Below, in pieces: positions 8,701-16,918 of a stretch of DNA of 64,000 bases. The position numbers were made by a program, and so were the translations under genes. The notes under the pieces were generated by a model, which saw only the letters and a program-made list of their open reading frames with translations, did not search any database and was not told the DNA's origin. The stretch is taken from positions 310,001-374,000 of the forward strand of contig NZ_JAPKNH010000002.1 in NCBI RefSeq assembly GCF_026344005.1, read 5' to 3'. Each line of letters opens with the position of its first letter. The stretch's first letter is position 1. Source of the DNA: Kaistia terrae. Its GTDB lineage: Bacteria; Pseudomonadota; Alphaproteobacteria; Rhizobiales; Kaistiaceae.

Positions 8701-9396
8701 CTATAAGCCGGCCAGTGTCGAATCCGTTTGCTTCAGCTGCTGGATTCCGTCGGAATAGATGTCGCGGACGCGACTGATATGGTCGTGGATCGTGCGGGTC
8801 GCGGCGTCGATGTCGTCGTCGGCGATGGCCTGGACGATCGCTGCATGCTCGTTTCTGGATATGTCGAAGAGTTGTTCGTTCGGCGAAGAAAAATTGGCGC
8901 GCAGAGCCTGGATGCGCGGATCGATCGAGCCATAGACCTCGATGAGCAGCGTGTTGCCGCAGGCGACGAAGAACGCCTTGTGAAAGTCCTGGTCGAGCTT
9001 GTGGTAGGTTTCGTGGCGGTACTGGTCGCGCATGGCTTCCATCTGCGCGAATGTCTTCGAGAGGGTCTTCAGCAGCTTCTTCTTGTCCCGCTGCATCGAT
9101 AGGCGCAGCGCGTAGCACTCAAGCTCGATGCGCAGCTCGCAGAGCTCGCGGACCTTGTCGAGGGTCGGATATGGAACGTAGCAGCCCCTTTGCGGCTGGA
9201 TTTCCACGAGGCCGAGCGACTGCAACTGGAAGAAAGCCTCGCGGATCGGCGTCTTGCTGGTGCCGAAAGTCTCGGCGACAGCCTTTTCGCTCAGCATCGC
9301 GCCATAGGCGATCTCGCCATCGGTGATGCTTTCAAGCAGCCGGTCGAAGGCCCTCGCGGTCAGCGATTTGGGCCGGTCGAGATGGTTGACGCTCAT
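8701..9396 (-). CDS. GntR-family transcriptional regulator (FadR/FCD subfamily)
   Basis: A 231-residue regulator. The N-terminal winged helix (residues ~10-78) contains LSEKAVAETFGTSKTPIREAF; the C-terminal FCD domain has the usual YHKLDQDFHKAFFVACGN helix with the histidine/aspartate metal site. FCD domains sense small carboxylates or sugar acids. It is divergent from the FAD-linked oxidase and mutarotase genes (start 9688), with an AT-rich 291-base gap between, so it probably controls that pair and itself. The ligand is unknown. Confidence 0.9.
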   Translation of the reverse strand: MSVNHLDRPKSLTARAFDRLLESITDGEIAYGAMLSEKAVAETFGTSKTPIREAFFQLQSLGLVEIQPQRGCYVPYPTLDKVRELCELRIELECYALRLSMQRDKKKLLKTLSKTFAQMEAMRDQYRHETYHKLDQDFHKAFFVACGNTLLIEVYGSIDPRIQALRANFSSPNEQLFDISRNEHAAIVQAIADDDIDAATRTIHDHISRVRDIYSDGIQQLKQTDSTLAGL

Positions 9397-9687
9397 CTGG
9401 CGACGGTTTCCCTGGTTGGCGTTGCAGGACGCATCTCACATTCGAGGCCTGTTGAGTAAAGCGATATTTCGACTCTCAAAGATTTGGAGGCCACACGGCA
9501 GGCGCGGTCGGAGGCATTGTCGGATGCGAACACTGCGAGCAATCCTGTTTATCTTCAACCCTGAAGGCTTTCGGTATCCGTGGAGATTGTCATTTCGGCT
9601 AATATAAAATATCTCACATACTAGCTGGAGGTTCACGCGCTCCTTCCTGCGTTTGCTTCCAACTGGGTCCCCCGAAGGAAAACGAGA

Positions 9688-11076
9688 ATGACCGACGCCA
9701 AGCTGGACGAGACGATCCTCATTCGCGAGGTCGATCGCGGATCCCACTATATCCGCGACTGGACCGGCGAGGCGGACGGCAATCCGTCTTTTGTCGCGCG
9801 GCCGCGAAATCTCGAGGAAGTCGTCGAACTGGTGCGCTATTGCGCGCAGAACGGCCTCGCCATCGTTCCGCAGGGCGGGCATACCGGACTGGTCGAGGGT
9901 GCGTCGGCGCGGATCGAGGGTGGACATGTGCTCGTCAGCCTGGAGCGGATGAACCGGATCCGCACCATCGATCCGCTCAATTTCAGCGTCGAGGTCGAGG
10001 CCGGCTGCGTGCTGGAAGTGCTGCATCAGGCGGTCGAGACGGAAGACCTGATGTTCCCGCTGTCGCTCGGCGCCAAGGGCAGCTGCCAGATCGGCGGCAA
10101 TGTCGCCACCAATGCCGGCGGCATCAACGTGCTGCGCTACGGCATGATGCGCGACCTCGTGCTCGGCCTCGAAGTGGTGTTGCCGGATGGCCGCGTCTGG
10201 AACGGGCTTAAGACACTGCGCAAGGACAATACCGGCTATGACCTGAAGCAACTGTTCCTCGGCTCGGAAGGGACGCTCGGCATCGTCACGGCGGCGACGC
10301 TGAAGCTGTTTCCGCGACCGAGCAACATCGAGACGATGTTCCTGGCGGTCGAATCGGCCGCCGACGCCATCCGCCTGTTCGCCGCCGCGCGCCGGCATCT
10401 CGCCGACCTTCTCTCGGCCTTCGAACTGATCTCCGACCGCAGCGTCGGCATGGCGCTCACCATGCCGGATATCGTCAATCCGCTCGCCACGGGCGCGCCG
10501 TATTTCGTTCTGCTCGAAGCCTCCTCAAGCGGCCCGCTCGATCTCGAGGCGCTGGTCGGCGGCTTCCTGGAGTTTGCGCTGGAAGAGGGGATGATCCTCG
10601 ACGGCGTGCGCGCTTCAAGCGCCACGCAGGCGCAGAAAATCTGGGCGATCCGCGAGGGGGTCGTCGAGGCACAGGTGAAGCACGGCACGTATCTGCGCAC
10701 CGATGTCTCTGTGCCGATCTCCAGCGTTGCCGTCTGTATCGACGAGGTCGAAGAAGCTCTGGCGGTCGCGGTCGCGGACGGTGTCGTGCTGACCTATGGC
10801 CATATCGGCGACGGCAACATGCATTTTGTCGTGATGCCGCCGCGCGACATGCCGGAGGGGCCGTCGCGGCACAGCTGGATCAAGGCAAGCGAAGCCGTGA
10901 TCTTCGAGGTCGTCGATCGCCTGGGCGGTTCGATCAGCGCCGAGCACGGCATCGGCCGCGTCAAGCGCAGCGCCTTCGAGAAGCGTGCCTCGCCGATCCA
11001 GATGGATCTGCTGCGCACGATCAAGTCGGCGATCGATCCCGCCAACCGGATGAACCCCGGCGCGATCTTCGAATAG
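9688..11076 (+). CDS. FAD-binding oxidoreductase, GlcD / D-2-hydroxyacid dehydrogenase type
   Basis: A 462-residue flavoenzyme. The N-terminal FAD_binding_4 domain (residues ~30-215) has the PQGGHTGLVEGA loop and GGNVATNAGG motif. The C-terminal FAD-oxidase domain carries HIGDGNMHF and SAEHGIGRVKR, typical of glycolate oxidase GlcD, D-lactate and D-2-hydroxyglutarate dehydrogenases. It oxidises a 2-hydroxy acid to a 2-keto acid; which one is not visible. It is followed after 64 bases by a sugar mutarotase gene on the same strand and is divergent from a GntR regulator, suggesting a small sugar-acid or hydroxyacid catabolic operon. Confidence 0.88.
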   Translation: MTDAKLDETILIREVDRGSHYIRDWTGEADGNPSFVARPRNLEEVVELVRYCAQNGLAIVPQGGHTGLVEGASARIEGGHVLVSLERMNRIRTIDPLNFSVEVEAGCVLEVLHQAVETEDLMFPLSLGAKGSCQIGGNVATNAGGINVLRYGMMRDLVLGLEVVLPDGRVWNGLKTLRKDNTGYDLKQLFLGSEGTLGIVTAATLKLFPRPSNIETMFLAVESAADAIRLFAAARRHLADLLSAFELISDRSVGMALTMPDIVNPLATGAPYFVLLEASSSGPLDLEALVGGFLEFALEEGMILDGVRASSATQAQKIWAIREGVVEAQVKHGTYLRTDVSVPISSVAVCIDEVEEALAVAVADGVVLTYGHIGDGNMHFVVMPPRDMPEGPSRHSWIKASEAVIFEVVDRLGGSISAEHGIGRVKRSAFEKRASPIQMDLLRTIKSAIDPANRMNPGAIFE

Positions 11077-11140
11077 ATATGCGGGCGAAGTCCGCCATGA
11101 TCCGGGCTCGAACGAGCCCTGCCTGAGGGAGGAAGACACC

Positions 11141-11455
11141 ATGAAGCGCGTCGGTTTCAAGATGCGGATGAAGCCCGGCTGCGGCGCCGAGTACAAGAAG
11201 CGGCATGACGAGATCTGGCCGGAACTACGCGAGCTTCTCGCCCTGCATGGGGCCCGCGACTACACGATCTTCCTCGATGAGGAGACGAATATCCTGTTCG
11301 CCATCAACCACATCGCGGACGGGGCGCGGGCGGATGAGCTGAACGTCCAGCCGCTGATGCAGAAGTGGTTCGCCCATATGGGCGATATCATGGACACCAA
11401 CTTCGACGGTACGCCGGTGATGATCCCGCTTGCCGAGGTTTTCCATATGGATTGA
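11141..11455 (+). CDS. rhaM: L-rhamnose mutarotase family protein, copy 1
   Basis: A 104-residue RhaM/RhaU protein. The family interconverts anomers of L-rhamnose (and related 6-deoxy sugars such as L-fucose). Family marks are RHDEIWPEL near residue 27, DYTIFLD, and WFAHMGDIM near the end with VFHMD as C-terminus. A GGGAGGA ribosome site lies upstream. A second copy is at 60393-60707 inside the rhamnose operon. Pairing with a hydroxyacid oxidase suggests this copy acts on a different deoxy sugar or in a non-phosphorylating route; that is inference. Confidence 0.9.
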   Translation: MKRVGFKMRMKPGCGAEYKKRHDEIWPELRELLALHGARDYTIFLDEETNILFAINHIADGARADELNVQPLMQKWFAHMGDIMDTNFDGTPVMIPLAEVFHMD

Positions 11456-11521
11456 GGTTGGGCGCTGGGCCGACGCGGTTGCCGGGAGGACGATCTGCGC
11501 GCTCCGCACCTCGACAAGCGT

Positions 11522-11541
11522 GATCGGGCCTCGGCCCGGTC
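11522..11541. terminator. Hairpin between convergent genes
   Basis: GATCGGGC-ctcg-GCCCGGTC forms an 8-base stem (one G-T pair) between the ends of the mutarotase and LacI-type genes, just touching the stop codon of the latter. There is no clear U tract, so it may only slow read-through from both sides. Confidence 0.4.
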
Positions 11542-12583
11542 ACGTGCTTTCGCGCTGGATCACCCGGAACGGCATCATGCTGGTTTCCGGGGGCGCCAGA
11601 CGACCTTCGCGACGGGCCTCGATGGCGCGCAGAAGCAGATGGCCCGCCGTGCGGCCGATCTCGACCGCATCCACCGACACCGTCGTCAGGCGCGGATGGG
11701 AGCAGCGCGACACCTCGAAATCACCGAAGCCGGCAATGGCGATCCGATCCGGCACCGCCCAGCCGCGCCGGTGGCATTCCATCAGCGCGCCAAAGGCGGA
11801 GAGATCGGAAACGCAGATCGCGGCATCGACTTCCGGCCATTGCGTGACCAGCTGGACGATCGCCTCGCCGCCCTGTTCCATCGAGATCGGCGGGCTGCCG
11901 AACGAGATGATGCGCGATTGCCCAAGCCCCAGTTCGGCGATCGCCTGGCTGTAGCCGACACGGCGATCCGCGCCGCGCGTGTCGCGATTGCTGGTGCCGC
12001 CGATGAAGCCGATATTGCGGTATCCGCGGGCAAAAAGGTCGTGCACCAGGGCGCGGGTCGCCGCCGCGTTGGAAAAGCCGACGACATGCTCGATCGGCTT
12101 TTCCGGCAGGTCCCAGGTCTCGATGATGGGAATGCCGGCCGATTCGAGCAGTCGCCGCGACCTTGGCGTGTGCGAGCCTCCCGTCAGGAGGATCCCTTCC
12201 GGCCGGCGCGTCAGCATCGATTCGAGCAGGGTTTCTTCCTTCTCGACGAGATAGTCGGTGCGGCCGAGCAGGAGCTGCAATCCGCTGCCCTCGATCGCCT
12301 CGCTGATGCCGCGCACGGTGTCGGAGAAGTTGGAATTGTTGATCGAGGGGATCAGCGTGGCGACGAAGCCGGAGCGCTTCGAGGAAAGCGTGCCGGCCGT
12401 CTGGTCGAGGACGTAGCCCAGCTCATCGACCGCGGCCATGATCCGCCGGCGCGTCTCATCCGAGATCGGGCTGCCCTTCTTCAGGGCGCGCGATACCGTC
12501 ATGGTGGAAACGCCGGCGCGCTCGGCGACGTCGGCCATGGTCGGCTGGCTCTTTGGCGTTCTTCCGGGGGGATCGGTCGCCAT
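11540..12583 (-). CDS. LacI-family regulator, GntR/IdnR type (proposed idonate/gluconate regulator)
   Basis: A 347-residue LacI-family protein. The ATG at 12583 puts the helix-turn-helix TMADVAERAGVSTMTVSRAL at residues ~15-34; the 82 extra residues of the longer frame have no domain character. The ligand domain contains SIILTGGSHTPRSR-like and IAGFGDFEVSR stretches that resemble the gluconate repressor GntR of the LacI family. It lies 295 bases downstream of the ribose-type ABC genes, same strand. Three operons between 16.7 and 18.4 kb carry a palindrome close to TTGTTATCGATAACAA, a LacI/GntR-type operator, so I infer it controls them. The inducer is not shown. Confidence 0.85.
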   Translation of the reverse strand: MATDPPGRTPKSQPTMADVAERAGVSTMTVSRALKKGSPISDETRRRIMAAVDELGYVLDQTAGTLSSKRSGFVATLIPSINNSNFSDTVRGISEAIEGSGLQLLLGRTDYLVEKEETLLESMLTRRPEGILLTGGSHTPRSRRLLESAGIPIIETWDLPEKPIEHVVGFSNAAATRALVHDLFARGYRNIGFIGGTSNRDTRGADRRVGYSQAIAELGLGQSRIISFGSPPISMEQGGEAIVQLVTQWPEVDAAICVSDLSAFGALMECHRRGWAVPDRIAIAGFGDFEVSRCSHPRLTTVSVDAVEIGRTAGHLLLRAIEARREGRLAPPETSMMPFRVIQREST

Positions 12584-12834
12584 CGTGTTTGTCCAGGGTC
12601 GGGCGCGACAGGGGGCGCGCCTTGGGAAATGCGAAGAAGGCCGGGCTCCGGCCATGCCGGATCGGAGAGACGCCGTCGTTAGCTCACGCCTTGGCTCGGC
12701 GCCAGAGCCACGGGACGGTTCACCGGATGGCGCGACAATGAGCCATGGGCGTACGATTCCTCGCGGCGGGCCAGGCGCGACCTGGGCGTTGGCCCGTCGT
12801 TCGAAGCGGCACGGTCGTCTGCCAGACATCAGGG

Positions 12835-12866
12835 ACCCGGCGGCCGTCTGAAGACGGCCGCCGGGT
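12835..12866 (-). terminator. Perfect 14-bp hairpin after the ABC substrate-binding gene
   Basis: ACCCGGCGGCCGTC and its exact complement are separated by TGAA, starting 12 bases beyond the stop codon of the binding-protein gene. There is no U run on the minus strand, so it may act as a 3'-end stabiliser or Rho-dependent stop. It separates the transporter genes from the downstream LacI-type gene. Confidence 0.5.
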
Positions 12867-12878
12867 AACGTTCAGGCG

Positions 12879-13988
12879 TTAGTTGACGCCCCAGATCTTC
12901 TTGTATTCAGCCCGATAGCCGTTATCCGGGTCGAACACGTTCTTCGGGCCGCCGTCATAGGCGACATTATCCGGCGTCACGAGATGGACGCCCGGCACGT
13001 AGCCCGACCACTTTTCACCCGCAAAGGCGCGGTTCAGCTCGTCGACGAGCTGCCAGCCCTGCATGGCGAGGGGCTCCGGCACGGTCGCGGCCTGATGGTC
13101 CTTGGCGCGGATGCGCTGGTAGGCCGATTCCGACCCGTCGCCGGCCGAGATGTTCTGCGGATCGCCGTCACCGGCAATGCCGGCAGCCTGGAGAGCCGGC
13201 GGCATGAAGTCGAAATAGAGGTCGTTGATCGCCAGCGAGTGGGTCCACTTGGCGCCGTTCTGCTGCAGCAGCGTCGTGGTCAGCTGCGGAATGCGGGTCG
13301 AAACGTCGGCGAGTGGCGTATCCTGGAAGGAGACGACCGTGCAGCCGGCGCACTTCTTGATCCACTCTTCCATCGCACGGCCCTTGGCGATGGCGATGGC
13401 ATAGGTCGAGTCGGCGAAGACGACGACGCCGGCCTTGCCGTCGGAATCGGCAACCGCCTTCATCGCCGCGACCTTTGCGACTTCCATCGCGTCGGTGGTG
13501 ACGTTGGCGAAAATCGGCGTGCCTTCGAGCGGGCCGGGGACAGGGCCGGAATGCCAGCCGACCATCAGAATGCCTTCCTTGGCGGCGGCTTCGAGGCCGG
13601 CCTTCTGCTCGACCGCGTCGCTGCCGCCGACGACGATGGCGTCGGGCTTCAGCGCGATGGCCTGGGAGAGCGCCGTGGCCTGGCCGGAGACGGTGCCCTG
13701 GCCGTCGATCTCGCGATAATCCCAGCCAATCGCTTCGGCGGCTTCCTTCGCGCCCTGGGAAACGCCCAGGATGCCGCCATTACGCATATCGCCGGCGACA
13801 TAGACGATGGTCTTCTTGCCAACGGCCTTCGGGCCGGTGGTGGGGCCATCCCACTTGTCGGCGCGGCCAACGGCCTTGGCGACGACAGCCTTCGCCTCGT
13901 CGACGAAGGCGTCGGCGTGGGCGACCATCGGGATGGCCATCAGCGCAACGGCGCTGGCGGCTGCGAGGAGCAGATTGCGTGACTTCAT
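12879..13988 (-). CDS. Sugar ABC transporter substrate-binding protein (CUT2/ribose type)
   Basis: A 369-residue periplasmic binding protein. The ATG at 13988 is preceded by GGAGGG and starts a clear signal peptide (MKSRNLLLAAASAVALMAIP, cleaved near AHADA). The rest is a type-1 periplasmic-binding fold with IDGQGTVSGQATALSQAIAL and DAIVVGGSDAVEQ segments. A same-frame open stretch runs back to 15137 but is a frame shadow of the permease gene, not a fusion. It is the last transporter gene of a leftward ATPase-permease-binding protein operon. Operator context suggests a sugar acid such as idonate, 5-ketogluconate or a related aldose as ligand; this is inference. Confidence 0.88.
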   Translation of the reverse strand: MKSRNLLLAAASAVALMAIPMVAHADAFVDEAKAVVAKAVGRADKWDGPTTGPKAVGKKTIVYVAGDMRNGGILGVSQGAKEAAEAIGWDYREIDGQGTVSGQATALSQAIALKPDAIVVGGSDAVEQKAGLEAAAKEGILMVGWHSGPVPGPLEGTPIFANVTTDAMEVAKVAAMKAVADSDGKAGVVVFADSTYAIAIAKGRAMEEWIKKCAGCTVVSFQDTPLADVSTRIPQLTTTLLQQNGAKWTHSLAINDLYFDFMPPALQAAGIAGDGDPQNISAGDGSESAYQRIRAKDHQAATVPEPLAMQGWQLVDELNRAFAGEKWSGYVPGVHLVTPDNVAYDGGPKNVFDPDNGYRAEYKKIWGVN

Positions 13989-14017
13989 GAACTTCCCTCC
14001 GAGTTGCGACGGGATTC

Positions 14018-15067
14018 TTAAGTGCCCGTCTTTTTGAATGGCTTGCTGCTGGCGCCCCGGCGACGCTGGGCATAGCCGGCGATGCCGATGGCGATCAGCA
14101 GGGTGACACCGTTGAACATCGGCTCGACCCAGAACGAGCCGCCGAACTGCTGGATGCCGGCAATGCCGACCGCCAGGATGGCGACGCCGGCCAGCGTGCC
14201 CCAGACATTGACGCGTCCGGGCTTGATCGTGGTCGAGCCGAGGAAGGCGCCGACCAGCGCCGGCAGCAGATATTCGAGGCCGACGCTGGCCTGGCCGATG
14301 CGCAGCTTTGACGCGAGCAGCACGCCGGCAACCGCCGTCAGCGCGCCAGAGGCGACGAAGGCAGCCATGGTGTAGCGCTGCACAGGGATGCCGTTGAGGG
14401 CGGCGGCCTTCGGATTGGCGCCGATGGCGTAGAGATAGCGGCCGATCGGCAGATGCTCGAGGATCAGCCAGAGCACGATGGCCAGGCCGATGACGTAGAA
14501 GCCTGTTATCGGCAGGCCGAACACCATGGTGCCGTTGAGCGACAGGAAGCCTTGCGGCAGTTGCGCCACCACCTGCCTTCCGCCGGTGTGCCAGAGGGCG
14601 ACGGCATAGAGCACCGTGCCGGTTCCAAGCGTGGCAATGAACGAGTCGATGCGGGCGACTTCCACCAAGAGGCCGTTCAGCAGGCCGACGCAGGCGCCGA
14701 GAAGAATGACGATCAGCACGGCGAAGGGCCAGGGAATGCCGGCCATGGTCTGCAGGCTGATCGCCAGGATGTGCCAGAGCACGATGCCGTAGCCGACCGT
14801 CAGGTCGATCTTGCCGGCGGCCATCGGGATCATCGCGGCGAGCGACAGCAGCGCGATGATTGCCTTGTCCGAGATGATCGACCGCACATTGAGCATGGTC
14901 GGAAATGTCTGCGGCAGCAGGACCGAGAACAGGATCACCAGCAGGACCAGCAGGATCGGCAGGCCGTAGACCGGGATGCGCCGGCGCAGGCGCTCGCCGA
15001 ACGAGGCGTTTTTCAGTTCGCTGCGGGTTGGTTCCAGCGCATCGGAGCGGACGGAGTTCATGGACAT
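14018..15067 (-). CDS. Sugar ABC transporter permease (RbsC type)
   Basis: A 349-residue inner-membrane permease of the BPD_transp_2 family with about ten hydrophobic helices. The RbsC-type core is seen in SLAAMIPMAAGKIDLTVG (about residues 75-92) and in ALVGAFLGSTTIKPGRVN near residue 275. AGGAAG lies about ten bases ahead of the ATG at 15067; an alternative ATG is two codons in. It is 29 bases upstream of the binding-protein gene. A 114-base gap carrying a dispersed repeat separates it from the ATPase gene upstream. Confidence 0.9.
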   Translation of the reverse strand: MSMNSVRSDALEPTRSELKNASFGERLRRRIPVYGLPILLVLLVILFSVLLPQTFPTMLNVRSIISDKAIIALLSLAAMIPMAAGKIDLTVGYGIVLWHILAISLQTMAGIPWPFAVLIVILLGACVGLLNGLLVEVARIDSFIATLGTGTVLYAVALWHTGGRQVVAQLPQGFLSLNGTMVFGLPITGFYVIGLAIVLWLILEHLPIGRYLYAIGANPKAAALNGIPVQRYTMAAFVASGALTAVAGVLLASKLRIGQASVGLEYLLPALVGAFLGSTTIKPGRVNVWGTLAGVAILAVGIAGIQQFGGSFWVEPMFNGVTLLIAIGIAGYAQRRRGASSKPFKKTGT

Positions 15068-15078
15068 GGTTGCGCTTC

Positions 15079-15180
15079 CTGGAGCGTTTTCGAGCGAAGT
15101 GAGTACCGGTTCGCGTGAAGAAAACGCGACTAGACAAAGAGTTGGAACCTCACCTCGTTTCGATGGAACGGGGTGAGGTA
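15079..15180. repeat. Dispersed palindromic repeat inside the ABC operon
   Basis: Two adjacent inverted structures fill the gap between ATPase and permease genes. The first is GGAGCGTTTTCGAGCGAAGT with its partner GAAAACGCG, a motif I know as a recurrent intergenic repeat in rhizobial genomes. The second, 15147-15179, is a 13-base stem (ACCTCACCTCGTT / AACGGGGTGAGGT, one wobble). Placement inside an operon suggests an effect on mRNA stability or relative expression. Confidence 0.7.
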
Positions 15181-16686
15181 CTAGGCTGCTTCCGAGGCGG
15201 AGGCCGCCGTGATCACGGATTCGGTGGTGAGGGCAGGGCCGGTCAGTTCGGCGATGATCTTGCCCCGGTTGAAGACGAGCGCCCGGTGGCAGATATGGGC
15301 GATCTCCTCGAAATCGGTGGAGACGACGACGACGGCGAGGCCCTTGTCCAGCGCCTGTGCGATCAGCCGGTAGATCTCGGCCTTGGCGCCGACATCGACG
15401 CCGGCGGTCGGGTCCTCGGCGATCAGCAGGTGGCGATCGGTGGCGAGCCAGCGGCCGACGACGACCTTCTGCTGGTTGCCGCCTGAAAGACCCTCGATCG
15501 GCAGATCAGGATCGTTGGGGCGCAGGCCGACGGAGGCGCCGAGCTCGATAGCCTGGCGGGCTTCAGCGCGCGGCGACAGATAGGAGAACAGCTTGCGGCC
15601 GATGGCGGCCGGATTGAGGAAGGCGTTTTCGCGGACGGAGAGCGAGAAGGCGACGGATTCTTCGGTGCGATCGCGCGCCACCAGCCCGACGCCGGCATTG
15701 AGCGCTGCGCGGGGCGAAGACAGGTCGGGTGCTTCGCCATCGATCTGGATCGAGCCGCGATGGGGAGCAGCGCCGAACAGCGCCCGGCCGATCTCTTCCT
15801 GTCCGGCGCCGCGCAGGCCGACAAGGCCGAGCAGTTCGCCCTGGCGGACGTTGAAGGTGACAGGGCCGGCCGACGGTGTCTCCAGCCCCTTGACCGCGAC
15901 GCGCACCTTGCCTGACCCAAGCTCGCCCTTGGTAAAAAGCTCAAGAGTCGTCGATCCGACGATCAGGCTGACCAGTTCGTCCGGCGTCGTCTGGGCGACC
16001 GGCTTCTCGCCAACCTTCAGGCCGTCGCGCATGACGACGACGCGGTCGGCAATACGAAAAATCTCGTCGAGGCGGTGCGAGACATAGATCATGCCGACGC
16101 CGCGCGCCCGCAGGCGGCGGATGGCGTCGAACAACCGCTCGACCTCGTCGGCAGGCAAGCTCGCGGTCGGCTCGTCGAGGACGAGGAAGTCGCAATCGAC
16201 GACCAGCGCGCGGGCAATCGCGACCAGCGATTTCTCGGTGCGGCTCAGCGCATGGACGCGGGTGGTGGGGTCAATGTCGCAGCCGACCAGTTCCAGCGCC
16301 GTCGCGGCGCGCTCTTCGGTGCGTTTCCAGTCGATCAGGCCGCGTGAACCGCCGCGCCCGGCAAAGCCCTGCGCGAGGCCCATGTTCTCGGCAATCGTCA
16401 TCCATTCGACGAGGCCGAGATCCTGATGGATGAAGGCGACCTTCTGGCGTTCGCCGCGCGCCTGGGCGCGGTGGCGATAGGGTTCGCCGCCAATGGTGAC
16501 ATGGCCGCTATCGGCGCGAAAAATGCCGCCGAGAATCTTGATCAGGGTCGACTTGCCGGCGCCGTTTTCGCCCAGCAGCGCCACGACCTCGCCGCGCGCC
16601 ACCTCGAAACTGACGCCCTTCAACGCCCGCGTGCCGCCAAAAGCCTTGGCGACATCATCGAAGCGCAGGACTCCTGCGTCGATCAT
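15181..16686 (-). CDS. Sugar ABC transporter ATP-binding protein (RbsA type, two nucleotide-binding domains)
   Basis: A 501-residue double ATPase. The ATG at 16686 follows GGGAGGG, better than the upstream in-frame ATG. Domain 1 has LLGENGAGKSTLIKIL as Walker A and FLVLDEPTASL as Walker B, but its signature reads LSRTEKSLVAIARAL instead of LSGGQ. Domain 2 has the usual degenerate Walker A GLRGAGQEEIGRALFG, signature EGLSGGNQQKVVVGRWL and Walker B LLIAEDPTAGVD. Family members power uptake of pentoses, hexoses and related sugars. First gene of the leftward transporter operon; an operator palindrome lies 69 bases upstream. Confidence 0.92.
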   Translation of the reverse strand: MIDAGVLRFDDVAKAFGGTRALKGVSFEVARGEVVALLGENGAGKSTLIKILGGIFRADSGHVTIGGEPYRHRAQARGERQKVAFIHQDLGLVEWMTIAENMGLAQGFAGRGGSRGLIDWKRTEERAATALELVGCDIDPTTRVHALSRTEKSLVAIARALVVDCDFLVLDEPTASLPADEVERLFDAIRRLRARGVGMIYVSHRLDEIFRIADRVVVMRDGLKVGEKPVAQTTPDELVSLIVGSTTLELFTKGELGSGKVRVAVKGLETPSAGPVTFNVRQGELLGLVGLRGAGQEEIGRALFGAAPHRGSIQIDGEAPDLSSPRAALNAGVGLVARDRTEESVAFSLSVRENAFLNPAAIGRKLFSYLSPRAEARQAIELGASVGLRPNDPDLPIEGLSGGNQQKVVVGRWLATDRHLLIAEDPTAGVDVGAKAEIYRLIAQALDKGLAVVVVSTDFEEIAHICHRALVFNRGKIIAELTGPALTTESVITAASASEAA

Positions 16687-16754
16687 CCTCGTCCCTCCCG
16701 GATGCGGTGCGAACACCGCGTATTCTCAGTCTCCGGCTCTTTGTCCGGTTGCTA

Positions 16755-16770
16755 TTGTTATCGATAACAA
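16755..16770. promoter_or_regulatory. LacI/GntR-type operator 1 (transporter operon)
   Basis: TTGTTATCGATAACAA is a perfect 16-base palindrome 69 bases ahead of the ATPase start. Near-identical sites precede two other operons at 17725 and 18354. LacI-family gluconate/idonate regulators bind sites of this type (TGTTAnCGnTAACA), so it is the probable target of the regulator at 11540-12583. Confidence 0.75.
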
Positions 16771-16918
16771 AAAAGCTGATGTCAAGACTGTCTGCCGCAG
16801 GGGTATTGCCCGGATGGCGAGCATCCAGTCGTGCAGGAGCAACCCCTGCCAGGGCAGGGGGCAAGGCGGAAGCTGGCGGGAACCGGCGAAGCGACTTCGC
16901 CGGTTCCCCGATCGATCG

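Noticed and set aside
12879-15137. A 752-residue open frame that looks like a permease-binding protein fusion
   Set aside because: The upper part is an out-of-frame, Arg/His-rich shadow of the permease gene at 14018-15067. The binding protein has its own ATG at 13988 with GGAGGG and a signal peptide.
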